This document shows, piece after piece, positions 1 through 8,411 of a stretch of 64,000 nucleotides of DNA; the stretch's first letter is position 1, and the number at the start of each line of letters is the position of its first letter. A program made the position numbers and the translations under genes. The notes under the pieces are model-generated. The model was not told where the DNA came from. It did not search any database and saw nothing but the letters and a program-made list of their open reading frames with translations. Origin of the DNA: Synechococcus sp. WH 8016 (lineage in GTDB: Bacteria > Cyanobacteriota > Cyanobacteriia > PCC-6307 > Cyanobiaceae); assembly GCF_000230675.1 (NCBI RefSeq), contig NZ_AGIK01000002.1, positions 248,001 to 312,000 of the forward strand, given 5' to 3'.

Positions 1-10
1 TCACTATCTC

Positions 11-1294
11 GTGCATCAACCCGCCATGGACTCCGGCACGCTGATCCGCCGGCTGATGGACGTGCGCCGCACCAGCGAAGTGTTGATTGAGCCGCTTGAA
101 GCCGAAGATCTCTGCCTCCAGGGCATGGCCGATGCGAGCCCCCCTAAATGGCATCTCGCCCACACCACCTGGTTTTTCGAAACCTTTGTTCTGATCCCCC
201 ACTGCCCTGGCTACGAGGGAGCCGATCCCCGCTGGAACTATTTATTCAATTCCTATTACGAAGCGGTTGGCCCTCGGCAACCCAGACCTCAGAGGGGTTT
301 ACTCAGCCGGCCGCCGATGAAAGAGGTGATCGCTTGGCGCCACAAAGTGGACCAGGCCCTGAAGGACCTGCTTCAAAGCAACGGCGACTCCCCTTCCCCC
401 TGGCTGCAACTCGTCGAACTGGGCCTTCAACACGAGCAACAGCACCAGGAATTGATGTTGATGGATCTTCTCGATGCCTTCAGCCGTCAGCCCTTGGAAC
501 CGGCCTACCGAACGGATTGGCCGGAGGCCGAAGAGTCTTCTCCTAAGGGAACAACAAACGACGGGACAGCTCCCGGTTGGCTGCCCTGTGCGGGGGGCCT
601 GGTGGAGATCGGCCAAGACATCGAGCAAAACAGCACCCACAACGCCCACCCCTTTCATTTCGACAATGAGGAACCCCGGCATCGCGTTTGGCTCGAGCCC
701 TATGCCCTAGCGGATCGCTTGGTGAGCAACGGCGAATACAAGGCCTTTATCGCGGACGGCGGCTATGAACGCCCCGAACTCTGGATGAGTGAAGGCTGGG
801 CCATCCGCTCAGAGCGGCAATGGCAAGCACCGCGCTATTGGCGCCAAGAGTGGAATGAACAGAAGGGTGCTCCACAACAGCGAGACCCCTCAGCCTGGGC
901 CTGGGAATTCACCCTGGCAGGCCTCTGCCCATTGGAGGCCCATCGCCCGGTACGCCATCTCAGCTGGTTTGAAGCCGATGCCTATGCACGCTGGGCTGGA
1001 TCTCGCCTACCAACGGAGGCCGAATGGGAGATGGGCGCCAAGGAGCAGGGGCTTCAGCTCAAGCAAAGCCATGCTGAGCTTTGGCAATGGACAGCGAGTC
1101 CCTACAGGCCTTATCCCGGATTTCAGCCGGCCCAAGGAGCTGTTGGCGAGTACAACGGCAAGTTCATGACCTCCCAATTCGTATTGCGGGGCAGCAGTCA
1201 GCTCACCCCGGATGGCCACTCCCGCAACACCTACCGCAACTTTTTTGCTCCCTCTAGCCGCTGGATGGCGGCTGGCCTGCGCTTGGCCCGATGA
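11..1294 (+). CDS. egtB: Ergothioneine biosynthesis protein EgtB (hercynine oxygenase)
   Basis: Non-haem iron sulfoxide synthase that joins hercynine to a thiol donor using oxygen, the central step of ergothioneine synthesis in the cytoplasm. The N-terminal DinB-like domain carries WHLAHTTWF (His near residue 51) and HEQQHQE (His near 141 and 145), the expected three iron ligands. The C-terminal half is a formylglycine-generating-enzyme fold with SRLPTEAEWE and RNTYRNFF. About 427 aa fits the family. The frame opens with GTG at 11, and ATG at 26 is an equally good start. The frame is still open towards the window edge, so a slightly longer N-terminus cannot be excluded. It overlaps egtD by an ATGA junction, indicating translational coupling. 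Confidence 0.93.
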   Translation: MHQPAMDSGTLIRRLMDVRRTSEVLIEPLEAEDLCLQGMADASPPKWHLAHTTWFFETFVLIPHCPGYEGADPRWNYLFNSYYEAVGPRQPRPQRGLLSRPPMKEVIAWRHKVDQALKDLLQSNGDSPSPWLQLVELGLQHEQQHQELMLMDLLDAFSRQPLEPAYRTDWPEAEESSPKGTTNDGTAPGWLPCAGGLVEIGQDIEQNSTHNAHPFHFDNEEPRHRVWLEPYALADRLVSNGEYKAFIADGGYERPELWMSEGWAIRSERQWQAPRYWRQEWNEQKGAPQQRDPSAWAWEFTLAGLCPLEAHRPVRHLSWFEADAYARWAGSRLPTEAEWEMGAKEQGLQLKQSHAELWQWTASPYRPYPGFQPAQGAVGEYNGKFMTSQFVLRGSSQLTPDGHSRNTYRNFFAPSSRWMAAGLRLAR

Positions 1295-2283
1295 CAACCA
1301 CCTCTCAACAGCCCCATTACACAACCGATCAAAAAACAGAACTGATCGACCTCCATCCGCCAGCAGCGGATATGGAACAGCTCGTCAGGGTCGGTCTCAA
1401 TCGTTGTCCCCGCCAGCTGCCGGCCTGGTTTCTCTATGACGAGGAGGGGTCGCGCCTGTTCGATCGCATCTGTGAGCAACCCGAATACAGCCTGACCCGC
1501 ACCGAAATTGCCCTGCTCAAGTCGTCTGCCCCAGAGATTGCGGCCGCCATCGGTGAAGGGGTGATCGTGGAATTCGGTGCTGGCAGCGCCCAAAAAGTAG
1601 GCCCTCTTCTCGAGGCGGCCCATCCCGCCGCCTACGTGGCATTGGACATCAGTGCCGAGCATTTAGGCAAGGCCACCACAGCCCTGCAACAACGCCACCC
1701 AAGGGTGCCCATGCTGGGCATTTGCTGCGATCACAGCACGCTTTCATCCCTGCCTGAGCACCCATTGCTGCGACAGCAACGGCGGATCGGCTTCTTCCCT
1801 GGCAGCTCGCTCGGCAATTTTGAACAGGACGATGCCATCCGCGTGCTGCGCCAGTTCAAGCAGTTGCTGAATGGGGGACCTCTCCTTCTTGGTCTTGACC
1901 AACCCAAGAGCAAGGTTCGCCTCGAAGCGGCCTACAACGATGCCGCTGGGATCTCAGCCGCCTTTGCACGCAATTTGCTGCATCGCCTCAATGCCGATTT
2001 GGGAGCAAATTTTGACCCCCAAGCCTTTTCGTACCAAGCGGATTGGCAAGCCGAGCAACACCGCGTGCAGATGGCCTTGATCAGCCGCTGCGACCAAGTG
2101 GTCAGGATTGCCGGTGAGCGTTGGAGCTTCCAATGCAATGAACCCCTGATCACCGAATACAGCCTCAAGTACAGCCCTAAACGCGCTGTTGCGTTAGCGC
2201 AACGGGCCGGATGGCGCTGGCTGCGTCGCTGGCATGATCCAGAGGATGATCTCTCCTTGCATCTTTTAGAGCCCACAGACTGA
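1291..2283 (+). CDS. egtD: L-histidine N-alpha-methyltransferase EgtD
   Basis: SAM-dependent methyltransferase that trimethylates histidine to hercynine, the substrate of EgtB. The SAM-binding glycine loop is seen as EFGAGSAQK near residue 92, followed by the EgtD-type FFPGSSLGNF segment. At 330 aa it has the usual family length. The start ATG overlaps the egtB stop (ATGA at 1291-1294), so the two enzymes of the pathway are made together. The gene order egtB-egtD, with egtD second, is commonly seen in cyanobacteria. Confidence 0.95.
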   Translation: MTTTSQQPHYTTDQKTELIDLHPPAADMEQLVRVGLNRCPRQLPAWFLYDEEGSRLFDRICEQPEYSLTRTEIALLKSSAPEIAAAIGEGVIVEFGAGSAQKVGPLLEAAHPAAYVALDISAEHLGKATTALQQRHPRVPMLGICCDHSTLSSLPEHPLLRQQRRIGFFPGSSLGNFEQDDAIRVLRQFKQLLNGGPLLLGLDQPKSKVRLEAAYNDAAGISAAFARNLLHRLNADLGANFDPQAFSYQADWQAEQHRVQMALISRCDQVVRIAGERWSFQCNEPLITEYSLKYSPKRAVALAQRAGWRWLRRWHDPEDDLSLHLLEPTD

Positions 2284-2310
2284 GATCCAGACCTTCATCC
2301 CTGCTGAGCC

Positions 2311-2544
2311 ATGAGTCGCGACGAGCAACGGGCCACCGTCCGCCTACAACGTGAAACCCTGATCGAAGAGCTGGAAACGGTCTACCGCAATGCCTTTGAT
2401 CGCCTAGGCGCACTCGAGCTGGGTGAGGGCTCGGTCGCCCGTCTCACCCAGCTGTTGCTGCGTTCAAGGGAAGGGGCGATCAATCCGCTCGAGCAGGAGA
2501 TCGAAGCTCCATTGATCACGCGCGCACCGGATCAAATCCCATGA
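2311..2544 (+). CDS. Small conserved protein of the ergothioneine operon
   Basis: A 77-aa charged, predicted mostly helical protein starting MSRDEQRAT. It begins 27 bases after egtD, and its stop overlaps the next start (ATGA at 2541-2544), so it belongs to the same operon. I recall that marine picocyanobacteria carry a 'hercynine metabolism small protein' family (TIGR04375) at this place, and this gene fits by position and size. Its biochemical role is unknown to me. No catalytic motif, signal peptide or membrane segment is visible. Confidence 0.8.
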   Translation: MSRDEQRATVRLQRETLIEELETVYRNAFDRLGALELGEGSVARLTQLLLRSREGAINPLEQEIEAPLITRAPDQIP

Positions 2545-3026
2545 GTCCCTCCTGGATTGACAACCTCGAACGCAGCTTGGAAGAACGGCTTGAGCAGTTT
2601 TTGCGCAGCAATCCAAGCCAAGATCAACTCCTGCGCGAACAACACCTGCAGGACCGCCAAAGGGATCTTCACAACCGTCGCGGGCAACAGCAACTCCAAG
2701 CGAGGGAATTGCGCCGACAACTGCTCACGCTTGCTGAACAAGTCCAAGCCTGGACTCAGCGTGGAGAGAAAGCACGTAGGGCTGGCGCCCTTGAACTGGC
2801 GCAACGGGCGGATCAGCACGTGGTTGCCCTGATGCAGCAAGGTCGTGAACTCTGGGAAGAGTTCGAGGCGCTTGGCCTTCAGTTCGCCGAACTCGAAGAG
2901 CAGCTCAACAGCCTGAAAACTCAGGAAAAGCAGTCAACATCTCGGCGAAGCCTTGATGAGGACTGGGCCCTCTTCGAGGCACAGCAAGGGCTCGAAGAGC
3001 TGAGGCGCCGTAAAGGGCTCAGCTAA
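2541..3026 (+). CDS. Coiled-coil protein of the ergothioneine operon
   Basis: A 161-aa protein very rich in Gln, Glu, Arg and Leu, with heptad-like spacing through most of residues 20-150, so probably a long coiled coil. It has no membrane segment or signal peptide. It follows the 77-aa gene with an ATGA overlap and is the last gene of the egtB-egtD operon. Position and character fit the picocyanobacterial 'hercynine metabolism protein' family (TIGR04376, named from memory). A scaffolding or assembly role is only an inference. AGGGC/GCCCT arms lie just downstream (about 3029-3052) and may mark transcript ending. Confidence 0.82.
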   Translation: MSPSWIDNLERSLEERLEQFLRSNPSQDQLLREQHLQDRQRDLHNRRGQQQLQARELRRQLLTLAEQVQAWTQRGEKARRAGALELAQRADQHVVALMQQGRELWEEFEALGLQFAELEEQLNSLKTQEKQSTSRRSLDEDWALFEAQQGLEELRRRKGLS

Positions 3027-3093
3027 GAGGGCCTCAGCTGAAAGCGCCCTAGCTAAAAAGGCTTCAGCTCGTCACATGTTTGATCGCTTTCGA

Positions 3094-3357
3094 TCAAGCC
3101 TTCGGCGCGGGTGGCTCGAGGCTCACATTTTCAGGCGGAGGAGTGGGGTCTGGATCAGCAATCAGCATGTGCTGAAGCACGATCTCAGGACGCTCACTGT
3201 CACGCCAGCGGATGCGATAAGCGGGCATCTTGGTGCCTCGGCTCGTGGTCTGCTCCACGGGCTCCATCACCCATCCGCGACGGGACCGCCCCTGCGGATT
3301 GCGCTTGACCACCGCATCGGCGTGTTTGAAGCGGAAACCTACGCGCTCACCACTCAT
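3094..3357 (-). CDS. Conserved hypothetical protein, 87 aa
   Basis: A small basic soluble protein with the start MSGERVGFRFKHADAVVKRN and a proline-rich tail (DPDPTPPPENVSLEPPAP). The body contains a 'VMEPVEQTTSRGTKMPAYRI' segment suggestive of a small beta-rich domain. It lies 45 bases downstream of lysS on the same strand and could be cotranscribed. Its stop codon sits in a small inverted repeat (TTGATCG/CGATCAA around 3080-3098) that could end transcription from either side. I do not recognise a function. Codon use is like the GC-rich neighbours, supporting a genuine gene. Confidence 0.72.
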   Translation of the reverse strand: MSGERVGFRFKHADAVVKRNPQGRSRRGWVMEPVEQTTSRGTKMPAYRIRWRDSERPEIVLQHMLIADPDPTPPPENVSLEPPAPKA

Positions 3358-3402
3358 GGGAATTGGACCCTGCCACTGGGTTTAATTATCCATGCTGACA
3401 GG

Positions 3403-4872
3403 TCACCCCTCCGGTCGCATCAACGGAAAGGCAATCACATCCCGAATGGAGGGGCTATCCGTGAGCAGCATCACCAAGCGATCAATCCCGATTCCAAGTC
3501 CACCCGTGGGGGGCATCCCCACTTCCAGGGCCTGAATGAAATCCTCATCCACGCCGCTGGCTTCCACATCTCCTGCCGCACGGCGTTCCTGCTGGAGCTC
3601 CATGCGGCCTCTTTGATCCAAAGGATCCGTGAGCTCACTGAAGGCATTGGCCGTTTCACGGCCCACGATGAACAACTCAAACCGCTCCACCAGACCTGGC
3701 TTGCTGCGATGTTTACGCGCCAGGGGGGAAATTTCCTGCGGGTAATCGAGCACAAAGGTTGGCTGGATCAAATTGGGTTCCACCGCATGCTCAAACGCTT
3801 CGTTCAAGAGCCGTCCGACCGTGTCGGCCTTATCCGGTGCAGGGAGATTCGCGGCTCGCATCGCCTCCACAGCCGCCTCACGGGTCTGGAAAGAGGCGAA
3901 ATCCAGGCCGGTGGCCTCCTGCACAAGTTCATGCATCGTGGCGCGCCTCCAGGAAGGCGTCAGGTCCACCTCCACGCCCTGGTAGGTGATGCGGGTCGTC
4001 CCACAAACCTGCTCACAAACCGAGGCGATCAGCTCTTCGGTGAGCGTCATCATGTCGTTGTAATCGGCATAGGCCTGATACACCTCCACCGAGGTGAATT
4101 CAGGGTTATGGCGCGTGCTCACCCCTTCGTTGCGAAAGATCCGCCCGAGCTCATACACCCGTTCAAATCCACCCACCACAAGCCTTTTGAGGTGGAGCTC
4201 CGTGGCAATCCGCAGGTAGAGAGGCAGATCAAGGGTGTTGTGATGCGTGATGAACGGTCGCGCTTCAGCTCCACCGGCTTCGGATTGCAAGACCGGTGTT
4301 TCGATCTCTAGGAAGTCGCGTTCATCCAACCAACGGCGGATCGCACTAACGGCCATCGCTCGACGCCGGAAGGTCTCACGAGACTGCGGCGTGACGATCA
4401 AATCCAAATAACGCTGGCGATAGCGCTTCTCCACATCGGCGAGGCCATGCCATTTATCTGGCAGGGGCTGCAGCGACTTGGTGAGCATCTGCCATTCGCT
4501 CACCTTGACGGACAATTCACCGCGATCGGTGCGGCGCAAGATGCCGTGTACCCCGATCAGGTCGCCTGCGTCCACCAAGGAACTGAGCTGAGCAAAGCTG
4601 TCTCCCAGCGTTGCTTTTTCGAGAAACAACTGGATCGTTCCCGTTTCATCCGCCAGCGTGAAGAAGGCAAGCTTGCCCATCACCCGGCGCGTCATCACCC
4701 GACCAGCCACAGAGACCTTCAGGTCGCGCTCGGTGCCGTTCGGGAGATCTGCATGATCGGCTTGCAAGCGAGCCATGCGATCGGTGAGATCAAAACGCAA
4801 CGCATACGGCTCTTGCCCCTGTTCTTTGAGAGCATTCGCCTTCTCCAAGCGGGTCTCACGAAGTTCAGACAA
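3403..4872 (-). CDS. lysS: Lysyl-tRNA synthetase, class II
   Basis: Charges tRNA-Lys with lysine in the cytoplasm. The 489-aa product has the expected N-terminal OB-fold anticodon-binding domain (about residues 50-150, with [16 protein letters not shown]). The class II catalytic core follows, with motif 2 as [15 protein letters not shown] and motif 3 as [14 protein letters not shown] near the C-terminus. Length and domain order are normal. It is followed on the same strand by the 87-aa gene and preceded by the response-regulator gene, with 71 bases between. Confidence 0.97.
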   Translation of the reverse strand: MSELRETRLEKANALKEQGQEPYALRFDLTDRMARLQADHADLPNGTERDLKVSVAGRVMTRRVMGKLAFFTLADETGTIQLFLEKATLGDSFAQLSSLVDAGDLIGVHGILRRTDRGELSVKVSEWQMLTKSLQPLPDKWHGLADVEKRYRQRYLDLIVTPQSRETFRRRAMAVSAIRRWLDERDFLEIETPVLQSEAGGAEARPFITHHNTLDLPLYLRIATELHLKRLVVGGFERVYELGRIFRNEGVSTRHNPEFTSVEVYQAYADYNDMMTLTEELIASVCEQVCGTTRITYQGVEVDLTPSWRRATMHELVQEATGLDFASFQTREAAVEAMRAANLPAPDKADTVGRLLNEAFEHAVEPNLIQPTFVLDYPQEISPLARKHRSKPGLVERFELFIVGRETANAFSELTDPLDQRGRMELQQERRAAGDVEASGVDEDFIQALEVGMPPTGGLGIGIDRLVMLLTDSPSIRDVIAFPLMRPEG

Positions 4873-4943
4873 GAGAGAAGAAGCAGTCGGGCGCCATCCT
4901 GCCCCGCGACGGGGACGAGAGCGAGCGGATTACGCCAAATTCA

Positions 4944-5711
4944 TCAAACTGCTGCCGGTGCTCCCGCGGGCTCACCCATGCGTTGAGACGCGTAGCCAAT
5001 CCCTCTCACCGTGAGAATCAATTCAGGATTGCGAGGGTCGGGCTCAAGCTTGCCGCGCAGGCGTGCGACATAAACATCAACGACCCGGAGATCGGCCGCA
5101 CGTCTGGGCGGGTATCCCCAGAGCTGCTCCAGGATTTCAGCCCTAGGCACCACGTGACCTGGCTCCCGAAACAGCAACTCAAGAAGGCTGAATTCTGTGT
5201 AGGTAAGAGCGATCCGCTCGGTTCCACGATTCACCTGACGGCGATTGGTATCAACCACGAGGTCGCCAACCCGCATCACCCCTTGGCCACTGGGAATTTC
5301 CCGTGGCTCAACGGTGGCGGAGCCAGAGCCAACCCGTCTCAAAATCGTGGAAATACGGGCTTCCAGCTCTTTTGGACTGAAAGGTTTTGGCAGATAGTCA
5401 TCGGCTCCGAGGTCGAGGCCAGCGACGCGTTCAGAAATCGATTCCAGCGCCGAGAGAAAAATGATGGGCACGCAGGATTCCGCTCTCAGACGCCTGCACA
5501 CGGCAAAGCCGTCCATTTTGGGAAGCATGACGTCGAGCACAACGAGATCTGGAGCTTCGTTATGGAACATCTCCAACGCTTCTTCCCCGTCCTCAGCGGA
5601 AATGACGTTGTAACCAGCTAATTGCAGACGCATCAACAAAACCCGCCTGACTGCGGGCTCGTCGTCAACCACAAGAATGGTTCCTTTTACAGAAGGCCCA
5701 TCTGTGGGCAT
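4944..5711 (-). CDS. OmpR/PhoB-family response regulator, RpaB-like
   Basis: DNA-binding two-component regulator of 255 aa. The receiver domain (residues about 10-125) has the acidic pair in VVDDEP, the phosphorylatable Asp in LVVLDVMLPKMDG, and the conserved Lys in LPKPFSPKELEARI. A winged-helix output domain follows (EFSLLELLF, RVVDVYVARLRGKLE, LILTVRGIGYASQR). The C-terminal half most resembles RpaB (Ycf27), the cyanobacterial high-light regulator. The receiver differs at places where true RpaB is almost invariant, so I treat it as an RpaB-like paralogue and give no symbol. The partner kinase is not in the window. Confidence 0.88.
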   Translation of the reverse strand: MPTDGPSVKGTILVVDDEPAVRRVLLMRLQLAGYNVISAEDGEEALEMFHNEAPDLVVLDVMLPKMDGFAVCRRLRAESCVPIIFLSALESISERVAGLDLGADDYLPKPFSPKELEARISTILRRVGSGSATVEPREIPSGQGVMRVGDLVVDTNRRQVNRGTERIALTYTEFSLLELLFREPGHVVPRAEILEQLWGYPPRRAADLRVVDVYVARLRGKLEPDPRNPELILTVRGIGYASQRMGEPAGAPAAV

Positions 5712-5836
5712 CGCAACACAATGTGAAGAGAAGCGACTCTACCGGTCAGCGCAAACGGTTCGTGAGTGACAAAAAGCTATCGACTCAGGCTTTCGATTGT
5801 CTTTATGTTTTCAATTCAAGGCAGTGAATGGCTCCC

Positions 5837-7159
5837 TTAGGGCCAGCGCGCCTCTGAATAACGGTTCCACTGTTCAGCAGCGGTACGCACCGCCTCCTCA
5901 CTACTGATCTGACCCAACATCGCCCTCTGAAGCTGGGTGTAAACGATGCTTTGCAGTCGCTTCACCCCTGGCGTCGCAGGCACCAGGACCCTCGCTCCCT
6001 CCAGCGTCTTGGCCGACAGCAACCTCGCCTCTCGAATTTGAGCCTGCTCGGGAGTGGCAGGTCGCTCAGCCTCAAGCTCAGCACGCACCTGCCTGAGAGC
6101 CGCCAGGGAGGAGGGCAACACTCTGGCCTCGCGCGCAAAGCGCGCTTGGTTCGGTCCGTTGGTGAGATCCAGGGCGAACGACAACGCCTCTTGCGGTCGC
6201 TGACTCTGGCGAGGAACAGCGAGCGTCATCAAAGCCACGTTGGCAGTGCCGTCGTCTCCTGTGAGAGGCGGTTGAGGGATGGTCACCGCCGCCACTCCAG
6301 GGGCATTGGTCTGAATGCTGCGTAAAAATTCAGCCCCACTGGCCAGCAAGGCAAGCTCACCACTTTGGTAAAGCTCAATCGCGCGGCGCTGCCCCTGACT
6401 GACCACTTCCCGAGGAAGAAGCCCCTCTCGATACAAATCGGTCCAAAACGCAAACGCCTTGCGCCCTTCTGGCGAATCGAATCCAGCGCGCTGTTGCTCA
6501 TCGAGCAACACGACACCCATCTGCACCATCGACTCCAGCAATTCAGCGGAATCGTCGGGCACGGCCGTGACAAACAGCCCGTAGCGTCCCGTTCGCTCTC
6601 GAATGCGGCGGGCGAAGGCCGGGACATCCTCCCAACGACGGGGTGGCTCTTTCACGCCAGCTTGTTGAAGCAGCTGCTGGTTGACCAAGCTGAGGCGGAC
6701 CGTGAGATACCAGGGCACGGCAATCTGACCCGCCTTTGGATCGCGCGCGGCACGCCACACCGAAGGCAAATAGCGCTGAGCGGCATCGGGCGGCAACAGC
6801 GGCGTGAGATCGGTCAACCCACCCTTGCTTGCCAAATTGGCCGCGAAGGGGGGATTGAGATTCACCACATCCGGAGCGGTGCGCGCAAACACGGCTGCCA
6901 GGAGCTTCCGTTCCACCGAACCCCAGGGCAGGTCGGTCCAACGCACCGGCGCATCGGGATGCTCATCATCCCAGCGATCAATCACCTGTTCCATGTAGGT
7001 GTTGAATTTGGGCGCTAGTTGCAGCGTCCAAAGCTGGAGAGCTCCTTCTGGAGCGGCGGCACGCCGGCATCCCCCCATCAGCAACGACGTGCTGACAACG
7101 GCCAAGGCGAGCCACCTAAAGCGATGGGACCTATGGCGATGAGAAGTGTGCTGAATCAT
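5837..7159 (-). CDS. ABC transporter sugar-binding lipoprotein
   Basis: Extracytoplasmic solute-binding protein of the carbohydrate-uptake type (family 1, MalE-like). I start it at ATG 7159, giving 440 aa. This start is followed by a basic n-region, a hydrophobic stretch (WLALAVVSTSLLM) and a lipobox-like GGC, so the mature protein should be a lipoprotein anchored at Cys. The frame is open upstream, but that part only shadows mreD. The body has typical features: PWGSVERKL, VPWYLTVRLSLVN, GRYGLFVTA and a Gln/Arg-rich C-terminus. The start overlaps the mreD stop (ATGA). No permease or ATPase is next to it, and the sugar cannot be told. Confidence 0.88.
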   Translation of the reverse strand: MIQHTSHRHRSHRFRWLALAVVSTSLLMGGCRRAAAPEGALQLWTLQLAPKFNTYMEQVIDRWDDEHPDAPVRWTDLPWGSVERKLLAAVFARTAPDVVNLNPPFAANLASKGGLTDLTPLLPPDAAQRYLPSVWRAARDPKAGQIAVPWYLTVRLSLVNQQLLQQAGVKEPPRRWEDVPAFARRIRERTGRYGLFVTAVPDDSAELLESMVQMGVVLLDEQQRAGFDSPEGRKAFAFWTDLYREGLLPREVVSQGQRRAIELYQSGELALLASGAEFLRSIQTNAPGVAAVTIPQPPLTGDDGTANVALMTLAVPRQSQRPQEALSFALDLTNGPNQARFAREARVLPSSLAALRQVRAELEAERPATPEQAQIREARLLSAKTLEGARVLVPATPGVKRLQSIVYTQLQRAMLGQISSEEAVRTAAEQWNRYSEARWP

Positions 7160-7659
7160 GCGGGAGTGCGCCGTCGCCAGATCAGAAGTTGCCAAGACCC
7201 AATCATCGGGGCCATCAGGCCCGTCATCAGGCCTTGGGCCAAACAGGTGTGCAATGCAAAGGCTTGGGCCAAAGGAGCATCCACACCCTGAACCAACAGC
7301 TGCGCCCAAAGGCTCAACCCAAGCAACATCGTGCCGATCCAAGCCAGCAACCCCAGATTGAGACTGCGTTGAATCGGTCGGCCCCGCCGCCCGAGCCGTC
7401 CCCACCACCAGCCCAACAGCATCAAAGCAGGCACCTGACTGACATCTCCCACACTGAGGCCATCCAGGACCAATCCCATCGCCGCGCCCGCGATCACTCC
7501 CGATACCGGTCCATCCACCAGAGCCCAGGGCAACAGCCACAGCACCGCCCAGCTCGGCAAGACACCTCCCAAGCTCAGCCATGACGGTGCCGCCAAGCTG
7601 ATCAACGGCACCAACAATCCGGAGGCAACACAGATCGGTTGGCTGTGAAGACGAGCCAT
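7156..7659 (-). CDS. mreD: Rod shape-determining protein MreD
   Basis: Small, very hydrophobic inner-membrane protein (167 aa, about five membrane segments) of the elongasome that organises cell-wall synthesis with MreB and MreC. The sequence has the MreD-like pattern of Gly, Leu and Trp-rich helices (VIAGAAMGLVLDGLSVGD, ALMLLGWWWGRLG). Identification leans on the gene order mreB-mreC-mreD, since MreD is poorly conserved. It starts 3 bases after the mreC stop and overlaps the following lipoprotein gene by four bases, so the four genes are probably one transcript. Confidence 0.9.
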   Translation of the reverse strand: MARLHSQPICVASGLLVPLISLAAPSWLSLGGVLPSWAVLWLLPWALVDGPVSGVIAGAAMGLVLDGLSVGDVSQVPALMLLGWWWGRLGRRGRPIQRSLNLGLLAWIGTMLLGLSLWAQLLVQGVDAPLAQAFALHTCLAQGLMTGLMAPMIGSWQLLIWRRRTPA

Positions 7660-7662
7660 CGA

Positions 7663-8406
7663 TCAGCGCCGACTCACCTGCACCCAGTCGATCGCATCCG
7701 GAGGCGCAATCAACTGAACCAGGGCCGTGGGAGCTGGAACCGCTCTGGAGTTCAAGGACTGCACAACGGCCACAGGAAGGTTTGCAGGCAACAGGGTGCT
7801 GGCCGGGGAGGTGCTCACCAAATCACCAGGACGAACCTTTACGTCTTTATCGATGAATTTCAGTTCAGGACGGGCCGTGCCCATTCCCACCAGGAGGGCA
7901 TGTTGACGGGTCCGAGGCACCCAAACGCCGACACGACTTCCCGGGGCGGTGAGCAAACGCACGAGGCTTGTCGCTGGCGTGGCACTTTGCACGCGACCAA
8001 TCAATCCACCCGGACCGCTCACCGCATCCCCTTGTTTGATGCCATCCAGCCCCCCCTTCCCCAGCACGATTTGCTGCCACCAGCCCTCAGGCGTTCGGGA
8101 GATCACAGCAGCAGAAATCGCCCCTTGGGCACCTTGACGATCCAACGAAAGCAACCCCCTCAAACGGGCGTTATCCACCTCGAGCAACTGCAAACGCGTG
8201 GCATCGTCCTGCTGCTGCGCTGACTGAACCCACTCTTTCTGAGCTGAACCTGGCCAAAACGGACGCGTGAGCAAGGCATAGGCGTCGACAAAACCGGCGC
8301 CCTTGCTCCAACGCACCATCCCCAGCACGCCAAGCAGAGCCAGCCAAGGCCAAATTCGTTTCAGGCTCCGGGAACGTGTTCCCTGCGGCCACGGCGAGGA
8401 GCCCAT
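7663..8406 (-). CDS. mreC: Rod shape-determining protein MreC
   Basis: Bitopic cell-shape protein linking cytoplasmic MreB to the periplasmic wall-synthesis enzymes. It has 247 aa: a short basic N-terminus, one membrane segment (IWPWLALLGVLGMV, near residues 18-32), a coiled coil (QQQDDATRLQLLEVDNARLR) and the MreC double beta-barrel domain with VISRTPEGWWQQIVLGKGG and VRPGDLVSTSP. It sits 5 bases after mreB and before mreD on the same strand. Length is somewhat short compared with enteric MreC but normal for cyanobacteria. Confidence 0.95.
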   Translation of the reverse strand: MGSSPWPQGTRSRSLKRIWPWLALLGVLGMVRWSKGAGFVDAYALLTRPFWPGSAQKEWVQSAQQQDDATRLQLLEVDNARLRGLLSLDRQGAQGAISAAVISRTPEGWWQQIVLGKGGLDGIKQGDAVSGPGGLIGRVQSATPATSLVRLLTAPGSRVGVWVPRTRQHALLVGMGTARPELKFIDKDVKVRPGDLVSTSPASTLLPANLPVAVVQSLNSRAVPAPTALVQLIAPPDAIDWVQVSRR

Positions 8407-8411
8407 CGGAA

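Noticed and set aside
3079-3099. Inverted repeat TTGATCG/CGATCAA as a terminator
   Set aside because: The stem is short, without a T-run, and overlaps the stop codon of the 87-aa gene. Mentioned with that gene but not listed separately.
3076-4311. 411-aa rightward open frame
   Set aside because: Runs antisense through the 87-aa gene and lysS. The lysS motifs prove the opposite strand is coding.
5712-5836. RpaB-type (HLR1) operator upstream of the response regulator
   Set aside because: I looked for two TTACA-like direct repeats and found none with the right spacing.
7160-7582. Longer N-terminus for the sugar-binding protein (581 aa)
   Set aside because: The added 141 residues are the out-of-frame complement of mreD. 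The lipoprotein signal begins at ATG 7159.
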